Both the position numbers and the translations under genes were made by a program. 64,000 bases of DNA from Erigeron canadensis (lineage: Eukaryota; Streptophyta; Magnoliopsida; Asterales; Asteraceae): assembly GCF_010389155.1 (NCBI RefSeq), contig NC_057765.1:21640980-21704979 (forward strand). The letters run 5' to 3'. Below the pieces are notes generated by a model that was not told where the DNA came from, made no database searches, and saw only the letters and a list, made by a program, of their open reading frames with translations. This document shows, in pieces, positions 1-11,390 of this stretch (position 1 is its first letter; each line of letters begins with the position of its first letter).

Positions 1-585
1 GGCCAAGTCAAAGGATGGACTGTGGTGGATTCGGCTCGAGAGTATTTTAATGCCAAGAAAAGGACGTGCATGCATGATAATTGTTCTTTTGTAGGAGGGT
101 ACAAAGAGTTGAAGAAACACGTGAGATCCGAGCATCCTTTTGCCAACCCACGTGAAGTGGACCCGGATCAAGAGTTGAAATGGAGACGGCTCCAACGAGA
201 ACGAGAGCGTGATGATGTCATTAGCACCATCACATCCTCTATGCCTGGTTCGGTGGTCTTTGGTGACTATGTCATAGAAAGTCACTCCAATGGTCTAGAT
301 TCTGATGACGATGAGGGTTTTGGTAGGGAAGTAGACATGGGAGTCGATGACAACTATGTGAACATGCTTGTTTTGCTTCATGCATTTGGTTCAGGTGGAA
401 ACACAGTCCGTTTTGGAGGGATTAGAAGACGTGATGGTAATGATGACGATGATAATGATAATGATGGTAATGGTAACAACAATGGGATGTCACTGGTTAA
501 CCGCCTGCGCCGCCATGGTAGAGTTTTATTAGGAAGATCGGGAAGGCGAAGGCGGCATAGAGTAGTCAACAGAGATCAAACATAG
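1..585 (+). CDS. DUF1644-family zinc-finger-like protein, 5' truncated
   Basis: The frame is open from base 1 and stops at TAG 583-585, so the 5' end lies outside the window; the GTG at 22 is not a credible start because the codons before it read GQVKGWTVV in the same frame. The visible 194 codons match the plant DUF1644 family: the conserved block AREYFNAKKRTC, then a zinc-finger-like segment with Cys pair (TCMHDNC) and His residues (KKHVRSEHP), then REVDP and WRRLQRERERDDVIST, then SMPGSVVFGDYVIE. The C-terminal third is low complexity: an acidic DDEGFG part, an Asp/Asn/Gly run near codons 147-160, and a basic Arg-rich tail. Family members are uncharacterised plant proteins, some linked by name to stress response; the biochemical role is unknown. 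The family call is from recognised sequence; no function is inferred. Confidence 0.88.
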   Translation, partial: GQVKGWTVVDSAREYFNAKKRTCMHDNCSFVGGYKELKKHVRSEHPFANPREVDPDQELKWRRLQRERERDDVISTITSSMPGSVVFGDYVIESHSNGLDSDDDEGFGREVDMGVDDNYVNMLVLLHAFGSGGNTVRFGGIRRRDGNDDDDNDNDGNGNNNGMSLVNRLRRHGRVLLGRSGRRRRHRVVNRDQT

Positions 586-1005
586 CTGTACAAAAGGTAA
601 GTGAATGTAAAGAAGGGAATCAGGGAGATGTCAAAATTGTAGTTTAAAGGTAGTTTTGGGAGAGATAAATGGAGAAGTGGTTTCTATGCTTCCCAGTCAC
701 CTGTCAGCAATTGTATCCATTATTGCCTCTCACGGAGGAGCTCCGACGTGAAGCCCTGACAGAATCATGAAATGTTTCTTATTTATCTTTTCATTCGTTG
801 ACCGTAGGTTCGGACGACAAAAACCTTCTAATTTATGTTTGTAATTTACTGATTCCCTAGACCTGTTTACGTTCCTGACATTCATGAATCGAAAAACATT
901 CTTTGAATCTGAATTGCGTCGTTGTAAAGATGCATTTTCTTTCTTCAGATGTTCTTTGTGTAGGCCTTTTGAGATGAAGCATTAATGATTTGGATGTTGG
1001 TATCA
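586..1005. other. Downstream flank of the DUF1644 gene
   Basis: AT-rich sequence without a convincing ORF. It probably contains the 3' UTR of the upstream gene, but I cannot place a poly(A) site with confidence. Confidence 0.4.
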
Positions 1006-1369
1006 TTTTGTTGTACATTTCGATAATGTTTATGTTTATTAAATTTTATTTCTTGTACACACGATTAGATTACTAATATAGGTGTTAAAATATTAAGAAT
1101 TTTGCTTTAATACTTATCGATCATATACATTCTTAAACTTTTTCCTTATATATATATATTTATTATTATCTATATCTATACTATACTAGGTTTTGTTGTA
1201 CATTTCGATAATGTTTATGTTTATTAAATTTTATTTCTTGTAGTTTACTAATATAGGTGTTAAAATATTAAGAATTTTGCTTTAATACTTATCGATCATA
1301 TACATTCTTAAACTTTTTCCTTATATATATATTTATTATTATCTATATCTATACTATACTAGGTTTTGT
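1006..1369. repeat. Direct tandem duplication, period about 185 bp
   Basis: Copy one runs 1006-1190 and copy two 1191-1369. They are near identical; copy two lacks an 11-12 bp segment (CACACGATTAGA region) and two bases of the TA run. Both copies end in the string ACTATACTAGG followed by TTTTGT. The second copy abuts a Helitron-type 3' end read on the minus strand. Confidence 0.9.
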
Positions 1370-2010
1370 CCCGTGCGTTGCACGAGATAACATAAATTTC
1401 TAACAAATAATTTAATAAACACTCGATATAAAAAAAATTGTCATCGAAAAACGAACATAATTCTTTATAAAATGAAATAAAATTTTGACAAATGACAAAG
1501 TAATAAACATTATTACAAAGAAAAAATTATAAATCTCACGATAGACTCCTCATTTTTTTCATCCTCCCCCATCCCCTCCACAAACAATGAACATTTCATC
1601 ATTCTCTCCTCATCTTCCCCCACTTAGAAGAAGACAAAAAAATAAACAAAGAAAAAGATAAAACTAATAAGCTGAGAGAGTGAAGAATAAACCGGACACC
1701 ACCATCACCACTTTCTACCCGCCCGATAGGTACGTATATGGCGGGTGATGTTCCAACTGGTCACCGTCGATCACCACCTTACCTCCTTACGTACCACGTC
1801 CACCGTTAAAAAACTAACATAGAGTATATACAAACATAATTTCAACTTAAATTAAGACAACATTTTTTGCGGTAACTCGTTAAAAATAACTAAAAGTCAT
1901 AGTGGTTAACAATTTAAAAGCCAAAAAGGGATACATTATAAATTTACATGTTTTGTATACATTTATAAAGAATTTTAACCATCTCACTCTTTTATATAGT
2001 AAAGTTATTT
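1359..2010 (-). mobile_element. Non-autonomous Helitron-like element
   Basis: Read on the minus strand, the left boundary is a Helitron-style 3' end: a GC hairpin (CGTGC-AAC-GCACG, plus-strand 1371-1383) a few bases before CTAG (1362-1359) followed by T. The right part, around 1990-2010, read on the minus strand gives ACTATATAAAAGAG, which resembles the AT-rich 5' start of plant Helitrons. The interior has no coding capacity. The 3' end is well supported; the 5' end is approximate. Confidence 0.6.
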
Positions 2011-3060
2011 GAGAGGTTACACACTTTTATGTGTTTACATACACTCTAATAACTTTTTCTTTTAGATAATTAATCTTTTTTAGATAACATGTAATAACTT
2101 GAATTAAACGGTAATAAAGACGACCACTAAACAGAGAAAAGTAAATAGAGCACCAACAACTATTATCTTGATTATTTACAAATAGTAACATGTTTTGCTA
2201 TTGAGCATTCTAGGCAGACCCTTTAAGACAATTTATTCATCGAATCTGATTACTCGTTACTAAAAAGTGGATGATACTTATAAAGTTATAATACTAATAA
2301 ATTTTCTTATACACAACCCTTGTTTATAAATAGAGAATATATCAGATTATAAAATTAAACATAAACTTATATAATATAATTAAATAAATTATATATTTCT
2401 TAACTCAAAATTACTCACGTATTAAACAATTATAAAAGCGAGATAAACATATAATCACTTATTCATTATAAAATAAATATTAACAAATTAGTTAGTGGGA
2501 AATTTTATACCTAAGCTTAGCCACACATTCACTTTTCTCATAAATTTATAATTAATATTATTGCGCTGAATAGTTATTAGCAATTATAAAACTAACGAAA
2601 CAATATATTAATCTTGAATGTAATAACACCATCCTTACTTCTTTCATTTTTTAATTTTCCAGTAATCTAAATTTTATACTTTCGCAATATATTTGTATTG
2701 GAAAATAAAAGTTAAATATAAATAAAAAAGTTTATATCTCAAAAGATATTATATTAAAAAAATTAAGAATCATGATTACTTTTTAATAAGAATAAGATAA
2801 AATCTTTAAAATATGAAAACTTTTGTGAATTTGAAAACGACATTAATATATATTTATGATGAATTCCTATTAATCGATTTGCAATAATATATATTAATAT
2901 TAAATATTTTTGGTAAGAAACTATTACCACATATCTCTTTTCTATATTTGTTAAGTGTCATCTAGCTAATTATATAAATAATAATTTTAATAAGTTTCGT
3001 AAGGTTTTAGACCGAATATCTATTTTGCTTTGCAAAATATAAACAAAAAACTCATTAAAT
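2011..3060. other. AT-rich spacer
   Basis: Very AT-rich with frequent stops in all frames. I see no gene and no clear terminal repeats. Confidence 0.5.
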
Positions 3061-3197
3061 CAAGTGGTTTATGTTTCATATTAAAAGTTAGAGGTTGTAG
3101 GTTTTAACCATGCTTATAACTTTTTAATATGCTATTTATATTAAAAGCTAGAGGTTGTAGGTTTTAATCATGTTTATGACTTTTTAATATGCTATTT
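3061..3197 (+). repeat. 60-bp tandem duplication in a tRNA/SINE-like head
   Basis: Two copies of a 60-bp unit, 3078-3137 and 3138-3197, differ at only a few sites. The stretch just before (CAAGTGGTTTA) and the repeated AGAGGTTGTAGGTTTTAACC resemble degenerate A and B boxes of a tRNA-derived SINE, so the duplication may have doubled the B-box part of an old SINE. The duplication is plain; the SINE reading is tentative. Confidence 0.75.
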
Positions 3198-3510
3198 ATT
3201 TATAATTAATAAAAATTATGTGGCTATTAACTTAATGATGATTTGTTGAATTCAGGTAGTCACAAGTTTATACCACAAATTACCCCTAATTCTCATAATA
3301 ATTTAAATTTTAAAAACCATCCATTTGTATAGAAAGACTTGACGTTAATATTATTATATATCGAATAGTAAATAAATATAAGGAAATTTATGAACGTGAG
3401 ATTGTTAACTTTTAGCATAGAAAGCAAATATAGCTCTTTGGAAGTTAATTGAAAGTGGCCGACATCAATGTTTTATTAGATTTGAGATATAAATTAAGTA
3501 ACAAAATCCA

Positions 3511-3580
3511 AGTTAGATCAATTGGCATGACTAATATTTATACATAATAACGGTTATGAGTTCGAATCTAATTAATAAAA
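3511..3580 (+). mobile_element. Possible tRNA-derived SINE head
   Basis: TAGATCAATTGGCA (3514-3527) resembles a Pol III A box and GTTATGAGTTCGAATCT (3553-3569) a B box, at about the usual spacing. No SINE tail or TSD was identified. It is too degenerate to be a tRNA gene. Confidence 0.35.
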
Positions 3581-3780
3581 AAGTTATGCATACAACGTAT
3601 ATATATAGGTGGCAGCTTACGTGTCGATCTTTATGAGACAAACAACGTGAAAACGTCACGTAAGAAAAAGATGATGTGGCAAGATAGAGAATTATATATA
3701 TGTAGAGATTAATAAAACAAATAGGGTTTAAACTTTCAATTTTAACAATGTACACCTATTAATGCATAATGTATAATACA

Positions 3781-4110
3781 TCTATATACCCAACCTTAGA
3801 ATAAATTTTCAACCACTCATTTTTCTCTCTTTTCATATCTTAACCATTCATTTCTCTCTGTTGCATAAATCATTTTATTACTCTAATTTATTCATTCTTT
3901 TATTTCAAAAAACGTACATTGATAAATTATAAAATTATATGGATATTCTTAAAATCTCATGCTCTTTCATTAGAGATGTCATTCGATAAACTTTCGACGA
4001 ATTTTTAAATCCGATGGCGGAACCAATACGGCTAAGACATTTGGCTATCACAGTCTATATCCTGTCACCCCTACCATCTCACCGCCGCAACGCGCGGATA
4101 CTTTCTCTCG
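3781..4110 (+). mobile_element. Non-autonomous Helitron-like element, copy 1 (internally deleted)
   Basis: Starts with TCTATATACC and ends with a GC-rich segment (CCGCCGCAACGCGCGG) followed by CTCG-T. The last 200 bp or so are closely similar to the copy at 14759-15221, sharing for example CATGCTCTTTCATTAGAGAT and the following block. The copy is about 130 bp shorter than its relative. Both share the variant CTCG end instead of the canonical CTAG, which suggests a family trait. Non-coding. Confidence 0.7.
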
Positions 4111-4298
4111 TATATATTAACAAACATATATATTATTAAAACATATTTATGATTAACTCGGAATAGTTATGTATGAGACACAAGTCACACAATAACATAT
4201 GTGTTGTTTTTACTTTATGGTAAGATGAATGGATTTGGGAACGTATCCCTTTGGTGGGTTTCAAAATGGTCAACCTTGTCTCATTCATGCTACTTCGG

Positions 4299-4700
4299 CG
4301 GAATAACGGAACAGAGGTAACAATATAATGCTCACCGACGGTGGAAAAACGGAAGCGTTGATGGATGTAATTAATAATCATGACAGTCGGCGCCTATTTA
4401 GGGTTGGAATGTGTCGGCAGATATTTATATATATTTATTTATATGTAATTACGTACTTTACTTAAATGTATGTATTAATATAGACGCCAACTGCCACCAT
4501 AAAGAAAATAAGTACACTTAAGTAGAGTACATATATTGTTTTTCCAACTTAAATGTATGTATTCCCTTAATAAATATCCGCTGACATATTCAAACCCTGA
4601 ATAGGCGCCGACTGTCACGATCATTAATTACTTTCGTCACCGATTCCGTTATTCCACCGTCGGTGAGCATTATATTGTTATTCCACCGTTATTCCGTTAC
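4299..4700. mobile_element. Long inverted-repeat (foldback/MITE-like) element
   Basis: Left arm about 4299-4430 and right arm about 4570-4700 are reverse complements. Seeds include a perfect 24-nt match (4321-4344 against 4654-4677) and GACAGTCGGCGCCTAT (4382-4397) against its complement at 4601-4616. The loop of about 140 bp is AT-rich. A transcript would fold into a hairpin of over 100 bp. No transposase and no clear TSD were found. Long terminal arms fit a Mutator-like or foldback MITE; the class is inferred. Confidence 0.75.
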
Positions 4701-5984
4701 ATTTTAATAAGATGTAAGTGATTTCTTCATATGTTTATGTGGTTTTCAGATGTAAATAGAGGCTACATTTAAGCTTCATTCAGTACATAGATGGATACAA
4801 AATTTTGGGTCTAGTTGGAGCATGGAAAAAAGGACTCCTAGGCTACAAGTAATGAATTTGACCCGTCTCTAATGCTTCTAGGCACTTTTTCTTGCTGAAA
4901 AACCTGTGGCGAATATTTTTAAGATTTTATCATAAATATAATAGTTTTACATGCTAAATCAATACTTTGAGTGAAAAGTAGCCATTTGAAAACATGAAGT
5001 TGAAATTTCATAATAAGATAACATAACTACCGAAGAAGTAGTCACCAAGCAATCCCTCAATGAGCCAAAGAAGTCCACTTCCTATGCTTAGTGAATGTAT
5101 TCCACGAACCATATCTGCCTCTGCTCCTATTAGAAATCCAAAGGAAAGCTAAGTTTGGATGTCTCAGATTAATGTCTTTCAAGATAATTTCTTCCACCTC
5201 ATTCGCCTCTATGAATAATTTTGATTCTCCATTTCCATATCTATTGTGACAAGAATAATACCATAGGAACGCCTTTGTTCATTTAAACGTATGCAAATTA
5301 ATATCTCCAAAATCATACAAATTGATATTGAACTGTGTAAACACAAGTCTCTAAGTTTCACCCATTGACATCCCATGATGATTTATATGAAACCGAATCC
5401 AACAAGTGACTCTATACATCTGACGATGCCCAGATATAAGCACCTAGGGCAAAACACAAACTTTTACTTCAAAGTTACAACAATTTTATTTTTGCCGATA
5501 TCAGTAAGTGTTTCGTTTACTAAACTTTTTAATAATCGTTCCAGAATTTATAGTTTGTAAGAATAAATTGATCAGAGTAACAATGTATGATATGATCATA
5601 TAACGAAATAGTTAATAACATACATAATTGAAGCCCCAAGCAAACACATTAAGAATAAAATTACTAAACAAATACTTATAAATTAGAATTCTGTCATTTC
5701 CCTAGCCAAAAAAATGTATTATAAAGATTTGGAACTGCATTCCATTCCATGGAGTCCCGACCAAACACCTCAAGAATGCGAAATTTAAAAAATCATTGAC
5801 ATGTTCTAAAATACATAGAAATTTGGCGAAAAAAAATAACTTGCTCATTATGTCAACAGCTTCCAGTATCTAATTTTAGCTTGAATTTAGTTTTAAATGA
5901 ACGGTAGCTATAATCATAACAAAGCAAACCATAAAAGAAAAACTACAATTGTATTAATCCTAACGAAACACACTAGAACTGGTT
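4701..5984. other. Spacer downstream of PYM
   Basis: No gene recognised. Part of 5020-5460 has somewhat higher GC and might be a decayed coding relic, but no domain could be read in any frame. Confidence 0.4.
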
Positions 5985-8900
5985 TTATAGGGCTTCCAAA
6001 GAAGCTTTTTCATCCTCCAGAAGCTTCAATTCTTGTCGCCAATTGTCTAACTTAGCTACCTTGTCCAACAGTTCCGGTTTCAAATCAGTTCCTGCTTTCT
6101 GCTGTTGAGCCTCTGTCAGCCGGATCTGTAACCAAATCATGCCATGTCAGGTCATCATGACTGATCATTCAGTTACACAACAAAAAGATATAAATCTCTT
6201 ATATCCCAGCAGCATAACCAGGGCTATGAAGTATAAATAAACCAGATAAACATGAACGAAGCCTTGTTCATTTTTTTCTTGGCCTCTTAAGAGTACAATA
6301 CTTTTTGAATTAGCTCGTCAAGACTGCAACTAGAGGTGCCAAGACGAAAGGGTTGGATAAGGGATCAAATCGGGTGACCATTAGTATAGGCAAAGGTTGA
6401 CCCAAAAAAAAATTTTGTCTAAATTTTTCAAAATATTTACAGATAATTGGAGTGCCAACATAACTGAAAGACTTGATTATTTCAAATATTAATCTAATGA
6501 TATCAATAGAGTGATTTAGGAAGTCTTATACATTCAAACGCGTTTCAGGCAACTTTCAACCCATAACTTTTAGTTATGCTTATATATTACTCATTTGACC
6601 CGTTTAGTAATACAAATCAAACACGAATCACCCCATTAAAAGTTAACAAGTTAGAACATCCAACTCTAACTACAACACTTATTGGAGAATTTGCAGCATC
6701 AATAATTCAAAAATTATATTTTTCTACTATCATTACAAAAACAGAACAAGGCTATCGAATGTAGTATCAGATCCATAATTATGTTCCCATAAGGGTATTT
6801 TGATGTTGGAAAAAAGTCACCAATTATCAGTCTTTTACCAGGTCAAATGTTGCTATTTTCATGGGACGATGAATCATATAAGTAAATGACTAAACGTGTT
6901 TGTGCTATCATCCTACTTTACCAGACCGGGTTATATCTATAGAGTAAAACACTTGAAGAGCTCAAAAAATCTACTTATTTTAGCAACATCCAATGATTTA
7001 ATAATGCAATTTATCATTGTAAAAATGATACTCTACATTTTCTCATGCAGAAATTTACCTTCTTTTTCAGTGCGCGAATTCTTTTATCAATATCAGGAAC
7101 ATGATCTCCCGTTGCTGAACCCTCGGTTGAATTCAATGGAGGGTTAGCAGCCGAAGAATTTCCAGAGATAGTTATGTCATTTATCTGAGACACAAGGGAC
7201 TCGACACATTCCGATGCGTGGTCTACATCTTCGTTAGATGAAGCTTCACTTTTTCCCTTATCAGAGGAGGCCTGCTTCAAGAAGTAGCATAGACATACAA
7301 GGAATAAATCAACATGTCAAGCTCAAAATAAACAACATATTAACATAATTAAAATTATCTAGTGTCTTCTTTGTGCCCAGCCATAAGCATCATAGAAATT
7401 CATAGTGAAAAGAGAATTAAATTGAAGAAACATGTTACATCCAGATATATGAACATAAAATTCTCACTAAAAAGGAATAAACATGGTACAATAACTCAAC
7501 AAGAGAAAATTATGAAAATATTTAGATTATCAGGTGCTGATTGATGAGTTAACAAGGAAATAAGCAGAGAACATTTGAATTCAAAGAGTGTGGACCAAAC
7601 AAAATTAAAAAAAAAAAAAAAATAAAAAAAAATGAAAGTAATGAAATCCTATACATGTTTTCAAGACTATATGAAACTATACCTGAGTCTCTCTCCATTC
7701 ACGAGCCTTTCATATCACAAACTCACATCATTCATTAGTTTCTAATATCAGCTAAAGGTTTCGTGGATCAAAGTCAATAAGCAAAGAACGATAAACCACC
7801 CAACTCATGATGAAATTTCTCCAATTCTACATGTTAATTTACATATTACATATATCAGCCTTTACATACCTTTGGCACTAATAGCGAGTAAAAAAGACGC
7901 ACATCCACATTATAGAATAATATGACACGCTACAATGTAAAATGATATTATACATCAACTTCTGTTCCTACGATTGTATAATCGTAAAACATGAGAAAGT
8001 TATTTCTCTATAACTTTTTATCGACACAAGCATATTGTCAGATAGGAAGAAAGTGACCTTGTTTAGTATTCTTCGAAGGAGGTCTTTGACTTATTTAGAA
8101 GAAAGAAAATTCACTTCAAAATATATTGTAACAAGATATTTGTTGCAATGGAACTTGAAAGGAACTTTACGTGGTCCAATAAAAGTTCAAAATTGGAATA
8201 CGGGACTCTGAAGAACTGTATAACCCTTTTAAGCTCCGAAGTGTTATCCATATCAATAACATCTCTCTACTGAATCCTTGTGTTTATATTACAAAGATTA
8301 CATACTTACATCCTTCTAAATCAACAATCTTAAAGCTAGAGTTTTGCAAAGAAGAGATCTAATCCCCTAACAAATCTTACTCATCTATCGCCTTGAAGCA
8401 CTCTAGAGTTCATACAAATCCAAGGAGAAACTAGCATAAAGTGGAGAATGGTGCGTGAGCTACTAATGAATATGTCAGAGCAGACTGTCGAATAAATGAG
8501 AAAGACAGGAACTGTTGCTCAGCTTACAGAAACCCTAAAAAAAGGAGAGACTATTCTTGTCCTGACACGAAGACCTGACAGAACCCTAGACAGCCAATTT
8601 GTATTGCTGTATTAGTGCTGGTTATATTTCTGAAGATGAAGTCCCCATATACAAATCTACAGCACCTTGGTATGTATAATCGTGTATCATATTCTCTTGT
8701 TATATATTTGTCTCATGATGTTTTGTAAGCTTTTCGGGTTAACAAATACTCACATCTAACATGAAAAATATCTATTTGCAAAAGTTTGAGCTTCATAGTT
8801 CATACACTTGAGAGGGAGGTACCTAGTTCTCTAATTTCATTATAACAGATGGAGCTTTGAACCTTTAACTAGAAGGGGACTTACCGGAATAGTAAACTTA

Positions 8901-10271
8901 AAAAGAAGTTCCCAAAACTATCAGTAGTATCTTCGTTGCTTCAGAGGTGTCTTTCTATAGACATGTTAATATAGTACAATGCATATCAAAAAATATTTCC
9001 ATTTACCCTAGAAACGTATTGGCTAACGAGACTGAAGATCTTAATCATGCCAAGAGATTGCTTAATTGCTTTGTGGAGACTTGGGTCAAAAACTTCACAT
9101 GGTCACATGGCAAACTTACATGGATAACTAAAGGTCTTGCAACTCACATCTTCCCGTATTAATCCAAATATTCTAAGTTCACAAGAAACTTTTTTTGCGT
9201 GCGTGTGGCTACCCTAGTATCCGACCTGCTTTGCACGCCAACTAACCCGGGGGCTGGGGCGACCATCTGCTTTGCTGATAGCCCAGAGTCTTCGGATGTG
9301 AACCTCCATGGCCAAAAGGGGTTATATTTTGTTACTCTTATAAATCGAATTTAGGACCTCCGGGTATTTTGGCCCATAGAGAGTTAGAGACCAAGCCATT
9401 ACCACTAGGCCACCCCCCTTGTGTTATCATAGCATATGGCTTCAATGAATTTACATGTTATCTCTACATGTTAACATGAGTAATCTTGACTAAAAATCAT
9501 CAATAAAGAACAATGGCATCTTCTTGACACACAAACCGTCACTCATCTATTTAAATCCTTAATGAAAAAAAAAAAAAAAAAGTCTCTTTTGGGTGTGTTC
9601 TTAAATAAGCAAATGCAAGATAAAACACTCTATAAACCATTGAGATAATGAATCCGATACCGTGAAGTTTTCACCCAACAAGTATTTTTTTTAGCTCACT
9701 TCAACTCACGTCAGAAATTCGATATCTTTAAAGGTTGAACTAACATACAACTTGAACAACATACATGATGGCATTGTTAATTGAAGTAATTCTACATTTA
9801 CAGTAATCGGAAACACAATTATAATGATAATGATTCTGGAAACAAGAGATAGAGTAACCTGCATACGCTTTTCCTTCTTTCTTTCATTGCGCTTTGCCGC
9901 CTTGCTCTTAGCTTTAGCAACAACATCTACATCAGGATCATAACCAGGAGGCACTGTTACTATTGATTCCTTCTCCTTTAACTGTCCATATCATAACCAG
10001 AATCACAAACCACACACATATATATACACATTAGTATAAAACTACACACAAATATGATTAAGAAAATAATAATAATAGTTTAGTAAGGAAGACAAACCAA
10101 GGCGCCTTTGGATTTATATTTGGGAACTTCATCGGGAGGAGTATAACCAGGTCTAACGCGACGTTCTTTTCGAAGTGATCCGTCGGGTCTTCGGGTCGCC
10201 TCAATTATTCTTACTTCTCCTCCTCCTCCTCCTTTTAGGGTTTTACCTACTTCACCACCGCTGCTCCCCAT
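5985..10271 (-). CDS. PYM: PYM, partner of Y14 and Mago (EJC disassembly factor)
   Basis: Spliced gene with coding exons 10271-10098, 9981-9859, 7271-7059 and 6125-5985 (174, 123, 213, 141 bp; all introns phase 0), giving 216 aa, close to the roughly 200 aa of plant PYM. I chose ATG 10271 (MGSSGGE): nothing upstream in that frame offers an ATG. The N-terminus carries the Mago-Y14 binding signature ([19 protein letters not shown], then KYKSKGAL). Exon 2 encodes PPGYDPD and the basic [15 protein letters not shown] stretch. The C-terminus ([12 protein letters not shown] joined to [10 protein letters not shown], ending [19 protein letters not shown]) is the helical ribosome-contacting region. In animals the protein removes exon junction complexes from translated mRNA on the 40S subunit. 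An AT-rich TATA-like stretch lies near 10356-10377. Intron 2 (2.6 kb) contains a SINE. Splice sites are hand-placed; identity is firm. Confidence 0.92.
6290..6760. mobile_element. Possible hAT-like remnant in PYM intron 3
   Basis: The segment contains TAGAGGTGCCAAGACG, GGGTTGG/GGGTGACC and later ACCCGTTTAG-type words, which resemble the subterminal GGGT motifs of plant hAT MITEs. Ends and TSD could not be resolved. Confidence 0.25.
9191..9418 (-). mobile_element. tRNA-derived SINE in PYM intron 2
   Basis: On the minus strand it begins GGGGGGTGGCCTAGTGGTAA (A box TGGCCTAGTGGT), has a B-box-like GGTCCTAAATTCGA at the normal distance, continues with a GC-richer body (CCCGGGTTAGTTGGCG) and ends in a short A-run. 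Length about 230 bp. It sits in the second intron of PYM, in the same orientation as the gene. No TSD was established. Confidence 0.7.
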
Positions 10272-10518
10272 TAATCCAACAAACAACTTCTATATGACTG
10301 ATTTTGGTTGTTTCTAATAAGTCCAAAGAGGTTTTACCCCCCTTGGGTTTTCTTTTATATTATATATAATATAATATTGATAATGCGAAACTGGTTGTGT
10401 TATTTTTAAGTCTTTGGGTTGTCTCATTTTATCTCTTTGTGGTAGGGTGTTTTTTTGTGTTTAAACTTTTGAATGACTACAAATAGAATAAACAAATCGA
10501 AATAATTTTAAATTGCTA
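10272..10518. promoter_or_regulatory. PYM upstream region
   Basis: Immediate upstream flank of the PYM start codon on the minus strand. It contains a TATA-like AT block (about 10356-10377) some 90-105 bp before the ATG. Core promoter position is inferred only. Confidence 0.35.
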
Positions 10519-10735
10519 CTAGCACGGTCCCGTGCAATGCACGACAATGATAAATAACCGATGGTTATGGTAATGGTGACGTCAAATGGAATATGTTTTA
10601 AATGTAAAAATGTGATACGTGTATTTTAATGTATATTTTATTGAATCGTTTTACAAGTAAGAATTACCTAAGTTTTAATCTTATAAAACAAGGATATAGT
10701 AATAGCATAGTGTGTCCTGTTGCGTAAAGTATAGC
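10519..10735 (-). mobile_element. Helitron-like 3' end and short element
   Basis: Read on the minus strand, the hairpin CGTGC-ATT-GCACG (10531-10543) is followed by CTAG (10522-10519) and T, the diagnostic 3' end. The 5' end is uncertain; an AGTATAG-type string near 10728-10735 is a candidate. Confidence 0.5.
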
Positions 10736-11189
10736 TAGTAGTGACTTCAAGATTAATAAGTTTTAGTTATTAATAACAATATTAAATTTAGTCTTAAAAA
10801 GAAAGTGTAGAACCGGGGGATTGTGGCCGAGTTGTCACGTTGCTTAACAAATTAAAAGTGGTCTTTTATAAAAGTTTTTAAATGACTGAAAAGTAAATTT
10901 TGGCTTAAGCAAAGTAAAAGTATCTTAAGGTCATTATAACCTAAAAGTAGTTTTTTTTTATTTACTATTTTTAGCGGTAAGCATTTGTTTTATATTTTGA
11001 ATAAAAAAATGTTTGCAACCCCAATTTATAATCAAATTGTCACTATCGATTAATAAACTAATAAGTGAAAAATCTAACCTTTGAATGAAACGTACTAAAT
11101 AAGATTGGTAACTGAAGAACAAAAATAAGAAGTAAATTGTGAGCAATGAAAGTATACACAAAGTTTACATCCCAACGGCTTCTTCACGT

Positions 11190-11390
11190 AATATTCGTGA
11201 TCTACCCAATTGTAAATACTCTAACCACTTGAGACAAAAGTCATAGGTTCGATCCTCATCTCATACAAAGGTTAGAGGACTTTTTTTACCACTTGGGTTA
11301 AAAATGAAAACCGCCTCTCAACTTAGGTAAAGGTAAAGTCTGTCTACATCTTAACCTCCTACGTATACCGTTGAGGTATTGAAGCCCAAA
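11190..11390 (+). mobile_element. tRNA-derived SINE
   Basis: A-box-like TGATCTACCCAATTGT is followed by a B box GGTTCGATCCTC, then the typical plant SINE 3' body CCGCCTCTCAACTTAGG and GTCTGTCTACATCTTAACCT. The same body motif recurs in the SINE at about 46560-46705. It lies between PYM and mL43. Confidence 0.7.

Noticed and set aside
3511..3580. tRNA gene
   Set aside because: Only A- and B-box-like words are present; no cloverleaf with acceptor and anticodon stems can be formed. SINE head is more likely. The same applies to 9191-9418 and 11190-11390.
5020..5460. Possible coding relic downstream of PYM
   Set aside because: Translated by eye in several frames without finding any family motif or a frame over about 60 codons.
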